Origin: Bacteroidales bacterium
Lineage (GTDB): Bacteria > Bacteroidota > Bacteroidia > Bacteroidales > UBA932
DNA: 33,929 bases
Direction: 5' to 3'
Assembly (NCBI GenBank): GCA_017483985.1
Contig: JAFUUB010000011.1
Span: 1-33,929 of the forward strand
In this document: positions 8,743-15,982 of the stretch, piece after piece
Layout: every line of letters begins with the position of its first letter
Position numbering within the stretch: the stretch's first letter is position 1
The notes under the pieces: generated by a model
What the model saw: the letters and a program-made list of their open reading frames with translations, nothing else
What the model was told of the DNA's origin: nothing
Databases searched by the model: none
Program-made: the position numbers and the translations under genes

Positions 8743-10236
8743 TTAGTCGATGCGGAATTCCGCGATCTGCTGGTTGATGCGTTCCAGAATCTCCAGCTTG
8801 ACGGCGCGGAGCTCTTCGGAAATATCGACCTTGTAGTAATGCGGGTTGATCAGACGGCGTTCCGACGGGCTGAAATGGTGGAGCGTTTCGTTGTAGAAGG
8901 CTTTCTTCTCGGCCAGCGTATGCTCGACGAAGCAGGGCTCGCCCGCTTTGATGACCGGATCCTGGAGGTGGCGCCAGGTGTAGGTACCGGCCTCGAAGGT
9001 CTTGTACTTGAACCGGTCCTGTTCGTCGTAGATGGTGAAACGTTCGCCGGCCTCGATGGCCTTGGCGGTGGCATCTCCGCGCAGGCAGGTGACATCGGCC
9101 TTGTAGATCTCTCCCAGGTCCGGGTCCTTCTTGGTGATCCGGTAGGTGATCTGGAAGCCCGGGTTGATGAGCTTGATGGTATCTTCGGAGCGCTTGAGCA
9201 CCGGTTCCCCGTCGATCTGGACGAGTTTGTATACGTTGCCGAAGCAGGGGGCGGCCTTGCTGGTGGCGATGGCGTCGCCCACGCCGTAGGAGTCGATCTG
9301 GGCGCCCTGGCGCTCCAGGTCGGTGATCAGGTATTCGTCGAGGGAGTTGGTCGCGAAGATCTTGCAGCCGGACATGCCGTGCTCGTTCAGGATCTTGCGG
9401 ACCTTGATGGACAGGTAGGCAAGGTCACCGCTGTCCAGCCGGATGCCGTACCCGTACGGGTAGCTGTCGTCGATTCCGTTCTCCCGGAACGCGCGGATGG
9501 CGTTGAGGATTCCGCACCGGAGGGTGTCATAGGTGTCGATCAGCAGGATCAGGTTCTCGCCGCGGTGGGTGTTGATATAGTCGCAGAAGGCCTTGTGCTC
9601 GCCTTCGACGCTGCTCCCGTAGGACGTGACGAAGCTGTGGGCCATGGTGCCGGTCGAGGGGACGCCGTTGGCCACGCCGGTGAGGATGTTGGAGGTGCTG
9701 GCGCAGCCGGCGATGATGGCGGCCTTGGCGCCGAACTGGGCGGCCCAGGGACCATGGGCCCGGCGGGAGCCGAACTCGCTGACCGGCCGGTTGGTGGCGC
9801 GGCACACGCGGGAGGCCTTGGTGGCGACGGCCATCTGGTGGTTCATGATGCACAGGATCGGGGTCTCGAGGATCTGGGCTTCGATGAGCGGACCTTCAAC
9901 GGTGATGACCGGCTGGTTGGGGAAAACGATCTCGCCTTCGCGCATGGCATATACGTTCCCGGTGAACTTCATGGTGCTGAGGTATTTGCGGAATTCCGCA
10001 TAGTCCTCGCCCGGCAGGAATTTCTCATAGAAATCGGCGGGCATCTTTCCGATGTTCTGCACCATCTCGATGACTTCGCAGGTGCCGCTGACGACCGCCC
10101 AGTTGTTGTTCTCGGGGGCCTTGCGGTAGAACATGTTGAATACGGCGATCTGGTTGGCGCGTCCGGTCTCGTAGAAGGACTTGCCCATCGTGTACTGGTA
10201 TTTGTCGCTGCAATAAGCGGGACTGAGCATTGGCAT
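8743..10236 (-). CDS. pncB: Nicotinate phosphoribosyltransferase
   Basis: A 497-residue enzyme that makes nicotinate mononucleotide from nicotinate and PRPP (ATP-coupled), the step after nicotinamidase in the Preiss-Handler NAD salvage route. Landmarks are DKYQYTMGKSF at the N-terminus, the EFGSRRAHGP stretch with the catalytic His, GTMAHSFV, IRLDSGDLAYLS and IFATNSLDEYLI. Length suits the long bacterial/eukaryotic group rather than the 400-residue E. coli type. The start at 10236 (MPMLSPAY) is preferred to an upstream in-frame TTG at 10260, because a TACATTTG box occupies 10258-10265 and the message would begin downstream of it. The ATG at 10230 is also possible. Confidence 0.95.
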   Translation of the reverse strand: MPMLSPAYCSDKYQYTMGKSFYETGRANQIAVFNMFYRKAPENNNWAVVSGTCEVIEMVQNIGKMPADFYEKFLPGEDYAEFRKYLSTMKFTGNVYAMREGEIVFPNQPVITVEGPLIEAQILETPILCIMNHQMAVATKASRVCRATNRPVSEFGSRRAHGPWAAQFGAKAAIIAGCASTSNILTGVANGVPSTGTMAHSFVTSYGSSVEGEHKAFCDYINTHRGENLILLIDTYDTLRCGILNAIRAFRENGIDDSYPYGYGIRLDSGDLAYLSIKVRKILNEHGMSGCKIFATNSLDEYLITDLERQGAQIDSYGVGDAIATSKAAPCFGNVYKLVQIDGEPVLKRSEDTIKLINPGFQITYRITKKDPDLGEIYKADVTCLRGDATAKAIEAGERFTIYDEQDRFKYKTFEAGTYTWRHLQDPVIKAGEPCFVEHTLAEKKAFYNETLHHFSPSERRLINPHYYKVDISEELRAVKLEILERINQQIAEFRID

Positions 10237-10257
10237 GGTTTCAAGTGTTGATTGCGG

Positions 10258-10265
10258 CAAATGTA
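10258..10265 (-). promoter_or_regulatory. -7 promoter box of pncB
   Basis: TACATTTG on the minus strand, matching TAnnTTTG, about 22 bases upstream of the pncB ATG. A clear -33 TTG is not seen. The putative -33 region overlaps the divergent promoter of the kinase gene. Confidence 0.6.
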
Positions 10266-10288
10266 AGGATTATTTCAGACTTTTTTGC

Positions 10289-10296
10289 TACCTTTG
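10289..10296 (+). promoter_or_regulatory. -7 promoter box of the amgK-like operon
   Basis: TACCTTTG on the plus strand, a good match to TAnnTTTG, 17 bases before the ATG at 10314. It is back to back with the pncB box, so the two promoters share about 40 bases. Confidence 0.65.
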
Positions 10297-10313
10297 GACA
10301 ATATTCTGAATGG

Positions 10314-11735
10314 ATGGAAAAACTGCTCTACCCCTTGTTCCGGAGCGTCTTCGGCCGTGAGCCGGAAGAAGCCGTCGCCATGACCGGTTCCGGAAGTCAC
10401 CGCCAATATTTCCGCCTGACGGCCGCCGGTCGGTCCGCCGTGGGCGTGATTGGTACGGACGCGGATGAGAACCGGGCTTTCCTGGCTCTGGACAACCATT
10501 TTGCTTCGAAAGGGATCCGGGTCCCCCAGGTGCTGGCCGTCAGTGGTGACGGAATGTGTTACCTGCAGGAAGACCTGGGTACGGAACTCCTGTACGACCG
10601 GGTTTCGCACGGCCGGGAAAGCGGGGAATACGACCGGCAGGAACGCGACCTGCTCTGCCGGGCGATGGCGGCCCTGCCGAAGATCCAGTTCGAGGGCGGA
10701 GCCGGCCTGGACTGGTCCGTCTGCTATCCGGAACCGGCCTTCGGGGAGCGGATGGTCAATTTCGACCTGAACTACTTCAAATATTGTTTCCTGAAAGCGA
10801 CGGGACTGGAATTCAACGAAGCCCGGCTGCAGGATGATTTCGACCGGTTCCGCGCCGACCTGCTGGAGGACATGGGGCAGACCTTCCTGTACCGGGACTT
10901 CCAGGCCCGCAATGTGATGGTCAAGGATGATGTCTTGTATTTCATCGATTTCCAGGGCGGTCGCCGGGGTCCGATCTACTATGACGTGGCGTCGTTCGTC
11001 TGGCAGGCGCGGGCCCGGTATCCGGAGACCCTCCGCCAGGAGATGATCGCGGCCTATCTGGAAGCCCTGAAAACCTATGTCCCGGATGTGGATGAGGCGG
11101 CTTTCCGGGAGAAGCTCCGCCTGTTCGTACTCTTCCGGACCCTCCAGGTGCTGGGTACCTATGGTTTCCGGGGATATTTCGAGAAGAAGCCCCATTTCCT
11201 GGCCAGCGTCCCCTTCGCCATGGACAACCTGCGCGCCCTGGTCCGCACGCCCTTTACGGCCTATCCTTACCTGAACGGGATCCTGACGAAACTGACCACG
11301 ATGTCCCAGTTCTATGAGACGGCCGATGACCGGCGCCTGGAAGTCAGCATTTTCAGTTTTGCCTACAAGAAAGGGATCCCGGTGGACCGCAGCGGCAACG
11401 GCGGAGGCTATGTCTTCGACTGCCGGGCGATCAACAACCCCGGGAAATTCGAATATTACCGCCAGTTCAACGGCATGGACGCCGAAGTGATCAAATTCCT
11501 GGAAGACGACGGCGGCATCCTGCAGTTCCTGGAGCATGCCTATGCCCTGGTGGATCCGCATGTGAAGCGGTTCATCGAACGGAAATTCACGCATCTGCAG
11601 GTAGCGTTCGGCTGCACGGGCGGTCAGCACCGTTCGGTCTATTGTGCCGAACATCTGGCCGAGCATCTGCGCCGCCGCTTCGACGTGCGCATCACGGTCT
11701 ACCACCGGGAACTGGATATTGAGAAGATTATGTAA
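10314..11735 (+). CDS. AmgK-like sugar kinase fused to RapZ C-terminal domain
   Basis: A 473-residue two-domain protein. Residues 1 to about 330 are an APH-type phosphotransferase: GSGSHRQYFRL near residue 25, the YRDFQARN catalytic loop with Asp195, and the metal-binding IDFQGG with Asp212. This group includes AmgK, the MurNAc/GlcNAc anomeric kinase. Residues from about 342 are a RapZ C-terminal domain (FSFAYKKGIPVD, VFDCRAINNPG, VAFGCTGGQHRSVYCAEHLA). In E. coli that domain binds glucosamine-6-phosphate and the small RNA GlmZ. The N-terminal kinase domain of RapZ itself is absent. Its operon partners are a DigH-like lipoprotein and a MurU-like enzyme, which supports a wall-recycling role. 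Start at 10314 chosen from promoter position and the kinase N-terminus. Confidence 0.88.
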   Translation: MEKLLYPLFRSVFGREPEEAVAMTGSGSHRQYFRLTAAGRSAVGVIGTDADENRAFLALDNHFASKGIRVPQVLAVSGDGMCYLQEDLGTELLYDRVSHGRESGEYDRQERDLLCRAMAALPKIQFEGGAGLDWSVCYPEPAFGERMVNFDLNYFKYCFLKATGLEFNEARLQDDFDRFRADLLEDMGQTFLYRDFQARNVMVKDDVLYFIDFQGGRRGPIYYDVASFVWQARARYPETLRQEMIAAYLEALKTYVPDVDEAAFREKLRLFVLFRTLQVLGTYGFRGYFEKKPHFLASVPFAMDNLRALVRTPFTAYPYLNGILTKLTTMSQFYETADDRRLEVSIFSFAYKKGIPVDRSGNGGGYVFDCRAINNPGKFEYYRQFNGMDAEVIKFLEDDGGILQFLEHAYALVDPHVKRFIERKFTHLQVAFGCTGGQHRSVYCAEHLAEHLRRRFDVRITVYHRELDIEKIM

Positions 11736-11751
11736 TGCCCCCCGAGAAAAA

Positions 11752-13128
11752 ATGAAACGCAATATGAAAAAGACTATGTTGATGGCGGTCATCACCGCCC
11801 TTGCCTGCCTGTCCGCCTGCGGGCCGAAACAACATGCCGAACCGATGTTCTGGACCTGGCTGGATTACCGGGCCGGGATGAATTTCGACTCCGTCTGTAC
11901 GGTGATGAACCAGGCCGGTATCGACGGCGTCATGCTGAACGCCCCGACCCCGGACGATTACCGGGTCGCCGTTCCGGTAGCCAAGGCCCATGGGATCAAG
12001 GTGTTCGCCTGGCTGTGGACCATGAACCTCGAACACGACCGGGCGAAGGTCCTGGCCGAGCATCCCGAGTGGCTGAGCGTCAACCGGCTGGGCCGCAGCC
12101 TGGCCGATACGACGGCTTATGTGGATTATTACAAGTTCCTCTGCCCGGCGCTTCCGGAAGTCCGGGAATACCTCAATGACAAGATCAAGGCCTATTGCGA
12201 GGTCGACGGCCTGGACGGCATTGCGCTGGATTACCACCGCTTCGTGGACGTGGTCCTGCCGACGACCCTCTGGCCGAATTACGGCGTGGTCCAGGACCGG
12301 GAGTATCCGGAATGGGATTTCGGCTACCACCCGGCGATGATCGAGAAATTCAAGGCCCAGTATGGCTATGATCCGCGCGAGCAGGAAGATCCGACCATGG
12401 ACGTGAAGTGGCGCCAGTTCCGCTGCGACCAGATCGCCGAGGTGGCCAACCTGTTTGCCGAGACGATCCATTCCTATGGTAAGCAGATGGGCGCTTCTCC
12501 GTTCCCGACTCCGAAGATGGCTTCCCGCATGGTGCGCCAGGATTGGAGCAAGTGGGACCTGGACATCGTCTTCCCGATGGTGTATACCGATTTCTATACG
12601 CTCGACCCGAGTTTCGCCTATGACTGCACGGTGGAGAATGTCCGGGACAAGAATCCGAAGACGGAACTGTACTGCGGCCTGGGCGTGAACTTCGGCGGCC
12701 GTCCGCAGAACGAGGTCATGGACGAGCTGATCAAGAACATGGACCTGGCCTTTGCCGGCGGCGCCCAGGGCATCGCCATCTTTACGGTCAATAATTTGCG
12801 TACCCCCGAAATGCAGGCCCGGTTCAAGGCCTATGCCGACAGCCTGCGGGCTCTGCGGGATGCCAACGGCGGCCGGCTTCCGGCGGTGTCCGTGCCGGAC
12901 CATGCCGATCCGGATCCGTTTGCCCATGAAGGTCTGATGAAGCTCGTTGAGGCGAAGATCGCCTCCCTGGCCGGGGCACCGGTGCAACTGGGCGAGTACA
13001 AGCTGGTGAATGAATTCAATGTGACCAAGGTTTATGAGGTCGCGGATGCCGTCTCCGGCGCGAAGTTCCTGGTGTCCTTCTGGTCGTATGGCGACATCGT
13101 CTCCGGCTGGGATGTCAAGAAGCTGTAA
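11752..13128 (+). CDS. DigH/YngK-like glycosidase lipoprotein (GHL10 type)
   Basis: A 458-residue protein with a lipoprotein signal (KKTMLMAVITALACLSACG, lipobox LSAC). The mature part looks like a TIM barrel of the glycosyl-hydrolase-like 10 family: GIDGVMLNAPTPDDYRVAV, HGIKVFAWLWTMN, the hallmark DGIALDYHRF with acidic residues at the strand end, and WDLDIVFPMVYTDFY. The family includes E. coli DigH (YddW), which cleaves denuded peptidoglycan glycans, and B. subtilis YngK. It lacks an acidic run after the Cys, so it probably faces the periplasm. It begins 16 bases after the kinase stop and ends exactly where the MurU-like gene begins. ATG 11764 is an alternative start. Substrate is inferred from family and context. 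Confidence 0.75.
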   Translation: MKRNMKKTMLMAVITALACLSACGPKQHAEPMFWTWLDYRAGMNFDSVCTVMNQAGIDGVMLNAPTPDDYRVAVPVAKAHGIKVFAWLWTMNLEHDRAKVLAEHPEWLSVNRLGRSLADTTAYVDYYKFLCPALPEVREYLNDKIKAYCEVDGLDGIALDYHRFVDVVLPTTLWPNYGVVQDREYPEWDFGYHPAMIEKFKAQYGYDPREQEDPTMDVKWRQFRCDQIAEVANLFAETIHSYGKQMGASPFPTPKMASRMVRQDWSKWDLDIVFPMVYTDFYTLDPSFAYDCTVENVRDKNPKTELYCGLGVNFGGRPQNEVMDELIKNMDLAFAGGAQGIAIFTVNNLRTPEMQARFKAYADSLRALRDANGGRLPAVSVPDHADPDPFAHEGLMKLVEAKIASLAGAPVQLGEYKLVNEFNVTKVYEVADAVSGAKFLVSFWSYGDIVSGWDVKKL

Positions 13129-14046
13129 ATGAAAGCCTTGATCTTCGCTGCAGGATTGGGTACCCGGCTCCGTCCGCTGACGGATACGATGCCCAAGGCC
13201 ATGGTGCCGGTGGCGGGAAAGCCGCTGCTGGGCCATGTGCTGGAGCGGCTGGTTTCCAGTCTGGCAAGTTGCCCGTGCCCTTCCGGCTCCTCCTCTCCTT
13301 GCCCTTCCGGAGAAAATGGCTTGGGCACGGTTGACCGGCTGACGGAGGCTGTTGTCAATGTCCACCATTTCCCGGACCAGATCATCTCGTATCTTGCTTC
13401 CCGGGACTGGGGCGTGCCGGTCCGGGTCTCCGATGAACGGGATTTCCTGCGGGATACCGGCGGCGGCCTGCTCTATGCCGAGCCGTTGCTGCAGCGCTGT
13501 CCTTCCGTCTCCGGCCACGGTCCCGTTGTTTCGGACCGCATTCTGGTGCACAATGTAGATATCCTTTCCAACCTGGATTTCCGCTGGCTGCTCGCCCAGG
13601 CCCCGGCCGATGCCCTTTCGACCCTGGTCGTCAGCGAGCGGCCCACCCAGCGCTATTTCCTGTTCCGCGAGGAGGATTCCGGGTTGCGGCTGGTGGGGTG
13701 GACCCATGTCGCTACAGGTGAGGTGCGGACACCCTTCCCGGATTTGGACGTAACGTCCTGTCGGAAACTGGCTTTCGCCGGCATCCACCTTGTCTCCCCG
13801 CAGATTTTCGAGGCTTTCCGCTCCCTGGGTTTCGCCTCCGCGGGAGATCCACCAGTTCCGGGTGCGGCTCCTTCAGCATCGGCAGCTCCGCGGAAATTCT
13901 CCATCACGGACTTTTACCTGGCCGCCTGCGCCCGCTATCCCATCTATGGCGTCGTTCCCCCCGATTTCCGCATGATGGACGTCGGCAAGGTCGATACCCT
14001 CGCCGCCGCCGAGACCTTCCTCGCCGAATCGCTTCGGACCTTCTGA
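13129..14046 (+). CDS. murU: MurU-like nucleotidyltransferase
   Basis: A 305-residue sugar-1-phosphate nucleotidyltransferase starting directly after the previous stop (TAA then ATG). The N-terminus has the nucleotide-binding signature [20 protein letters not shown] with the catalytic Lys; [31 protein letters not shown] and the C-terminal [11 protein letters not shown] fit MurU, which makes UDP-MurNAc from MurNAc-1-phosphate. Next to an AmgK-like kinase this assignment is well supported, although mannose- or glucose-1-phosphate enzymes share the fold. Two segments look inserted relative to relatives I know: a Ser/Cys/Pro-rich stretch at about residues 43-73, and an Ala/Pro/Ser-rich one at about residues 230-255. 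Both keep the frame. Confidence 0.82.
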   Translation: MKALIFAAGLGTRLRPLTDTMPKAMVPVAGKPLLGHVLERLVSSLASCPCPSGSSSPCPSGENGLGTVDRLTEAVVNVHHFPDQIISYLASRDWGVPVRVSDERDFLRDTGGGLLYAEPLLQRCPSVSGHGPVVSDRILVHNVDILSNLDFRWLLAQAPADALSTLVVSERPTQRYFLFREEDSGLRLVGWTHVATGEVRTPFPDLDVTSCRKLAFAGIHLVSPQIFEAFRSLGFASAGDPPVPGAAPSASAAPRKFSITDFYLAACARYPIYGVVPPDFRMMDVGKVDTLAAAETFLAESLRTF

Positions 14047-14116
14047 GCCTTAGATCGGTTTGCCGGAGTGAGCCATCCGTTGGCAGGAAATGTAAACTGC
14101 TGATTATAAAACAGAA

Positions 14117-14158
14117 ACGACCCTGTCCTGTTGTAAGTCTACAACAGGACAGGGTTGT
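14117..14158. terminator. Long hairpin terminator between convergent genes
   Basis: CCCTGTCCTGTTGT (14121-14134) pairs perfectly with ACAACAGGACAGGG (14141-14154). An inner A-T pair leaves a tetraloop AGTC, and outer pairs extend the stem to about 19 bp from 14117 to 14158 with one G-T wobble. On the minus strand the stem is followed by a T-rich stretch (TTTCTGTTTTAT), so it should terminate the ABC transporter transcript. It may also stop the murU message. Confidence 0.8.
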
Positions 14159-14192
14159 AAAATGCTGCGTACTAAGAATTTACAATTCCTGT

Positions 14193-15002
14193 CTAAAGGG
14201 AAGGAAAACAGACGGAGAGGATTTCCTCCGTCGGTAAATCGCAGGAGTCCAGCAGCCGGCGGTCGGGCGTGATGCCGAGGACGCGGGTGGCAAAGGCGGT
14301 GCTGTCCGAGAGGTCGTGGGAGGAGAAGAGGAAGGAGGCTCCGGTCTCCGCGGAGATACGGCGGAGGGTCTGCAGGACCTGGCGCCGGCCGCTGACGTCC
14401 AGGAAGGCGGTGGGCTCGTCCAGCAGGATCAGTCCGGTTGCTGCGGGTACTTCTGGCTGCCGGTCGGCGCTCGGTTCGGAAGGGGATGGCCGTTGGGCCG
14501 GGGTCCGCAGTACCCGGACCAGGGCGGTGGCGATGCAGCCTTTCTGGAATTCCCCGTCGCTGAGCGTGGAAATGTCGTGGGATGCCAAGTCCGTGATACC
14601 CAACAGGTCCATGGCTGTCGCGATGGCCTGCTCCGCCTGGAAATGCAGCCGTCCGTCCCAGCCGCTTTCCTTGAAACAGGAGAGTCGGATGAATTCCCGC
14701 AGGGTGAAGCCTTTGACTTTCAGGATCCGGGTCGGGACCAGGACGACGGGGCCGGATGCAAAACGACCGGACAGCGGGCGCAGGACGCCGGACAGCGTCC
14801 GCATCAGCGTTGTTTTCCCGCTGCCGTTGGCGCCGCACAGGAGGATGCATTCGCCCGGACCGACCTGCAGGTTGATCCCGGTGATCAGGGCTCCGGCCGG
14901 CAGCCGGCCTGAGTCGGAGGTGGACCGGCCGGAGTGGGAAACGTCCCGGACGGCGGCGGAATGCCCGACGGCGAGGTCGTATGTCTGCAGCAGCGGTTTC
15001 AT
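14193..15002 (-). CDS. ABC transporter ATPase, FecE/BtuD family
   Basis: A 269-residue ATP-binding protein starting MKPLLQTYDLAVGHSA. Visible motifs are Walker A GANGSGKTT (about residues 58-66), the signature LSDGEFQKG, Walker B LILLDEPTAF and the switch His in FSSHDLSD. With the coupled FecCD permease it should power uptake of a siderophore, cobamide or heme-like compound. It overlaps the permease by 4 bases (ATGA). Two segments look inserted: a Ser/Arg-rich stretch at residues 14-40, and a Pro/Ser-rich one at about residues 165-188 just before Walker B. No substrate-binding protein gene is adjacent, so the cargo is unknown. Confidence 0.88.
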   Translation of the reverse strand: MKPLLQTYDLAVGHSAAVRDVSHSGRSTSDSGRLPAGALITGINLQVGPGECILLCGANGSGKTTLMRTLSGVLRPLSGRFASGPVVLVPTRILKVKGFTLREFIRLSCFKESGWDGRLHFQAEQAIATAMDLLGITDLASHDISTLSDGEFQKGCIATALVRVLRTPAQRPSPSEPSADRQPEVPAATGLILLDEPTAFLDVSGRRQVLQTLRRISAETGASFLFSSHDLSDSTAFATRVLGITPDRRLLDSCDLPTEEILSVCFPSL

Positions 15003-15982
15003 AAGCGGATCTGCCCCCTCCGTCCGGGCAGCAGGATATACAGGATCAAGGGAATGCCGACCAGGGCCAGGGTGCTGCCTACCGGCAGGGGCACCGGGGT
15101 CAGCTGGGCGATGAGGTCGGCGACCAGGGTCAGGACAGCGCCCGAGACCATGCAGAGCGGAAGGACACGGGCATGCCGGGACGTTCCGGTCAGCCACCGG
15201 ACGATATGCGGGGCCACGATGCCGACGAATCCCAGCGGTCCGCAGAAGGCGGTAACGACGCCGGTCAGCAGGCAGGCCGAGAGCATGGCCCGGGCGCGGA
15301 TGCGCCGTACCGAGGCTCCGGCCAGGGTCGCATAGTCTTCTCCGAACAAAATGAGATCCAATCCTTTGGCTCCATACAAGGCCAAGGCCAGGCCGACCAG
15401 CAATGCGCCGCCCATCACCGCGATTTCCACCAACCGGCGCCCGGCGAAACTGCCTGCGGACCAGATGTAGAAAACTTTCAGGCTTTCCTCGTTGGCCGAA
15501 TACTCCAGGATCGAGGTCACGGCGCTCAAGATGAACCCGAGCAGGATGCCGAAGACCAGCAGGGTCCCGCCGCTGCGCAGCCGGGAGGAAGCGGCGAGGA
15601 TGGCCAGGGACGTCAGCACGGCGCCCAGGAAAGCCGCTGCCGGGATGGTCAGTCCGCCCAGCAGCGTACCGCCGGCACCGGCCAGGGCCAGGGTGGCCAG
15701 GGCGGCGCCGAGTCCCGCACCGGCACTGACGCCCATGATGTGCGGATCGGCGAGGGGATTGCGGAACAAGGCCTGCATCTGGGCCCCTGCCAGGGACAGG
15801 GCGGCTCCGGCCAGGATGGCCGTGAGCACGCGGGGCAGGCGCAGGTCCAGCAGGAGGCTGACAAAAAGCGGATCGCCCGGACGGACCGGGACCCGGCCGA
15901 TGGCCAGGTCCGCCAGGGTCAGGATCAGCAGCAGGAGGATTCCTGCCGCAACGGTCCGCCGGTATGTCCGCACAGAAGGCAT
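14999..15982 (-). CDS. ABC transporter permease, FecCD/BtuC family
   Basis: A 327-residue, strongly hydrophobic protein with roughly nine or ten membrane segments. It shows the FecCD family stretches GAQMQALFRNPLADPHIMGV and GFVGIVAPHIVRWLTG. It forms the inner-membrane channel of an importer for siderophore, vitamin B12 or a similar large cargo. The start at 15982 shares a base with the stop of the upstream GH3 gene (TGATG), which implies translational coupling. A TTG at 15985 is rejected because it would precede that stop. It overlaps the ATPase gene by 4 bases. Confidence 0.9.
   Translation of the reverse strand: MPSVRTYRRTVAAGILLLLILTLADLAIGRVPVRPGDPLFVSLLLDLRLPRVLTAILAGAALSLAGAQMQALFRNPLADPHIMGVSAGAGLGAALATLALAGAGGTLLGGLTIPAAAFLGAVLTSLAILAASSRLRSGGTLLVFGILLGFILSAVTSILEYSANEESLKVFYIWSAGSFAGRRLVEIAVMGGALLVGLALALYGAKGLDLILFGEDYATLAGASVRRIRARAMLSACLLTGVVTAFCGPLGFVGIVAPHIVRWLTGTSRHARVLPLCMVSGAVLTLVADLIAQLTPVPLPVGSTLALVGIPLILYILLPGRRGQIRL

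Noticed and set aside
10230..10313. Upstream extension of the kinase-RapZ gene
   Set aside because: It crosses the TACCTTTG promoter box and overlaps pncB; the family N-terminus begins at 10314.
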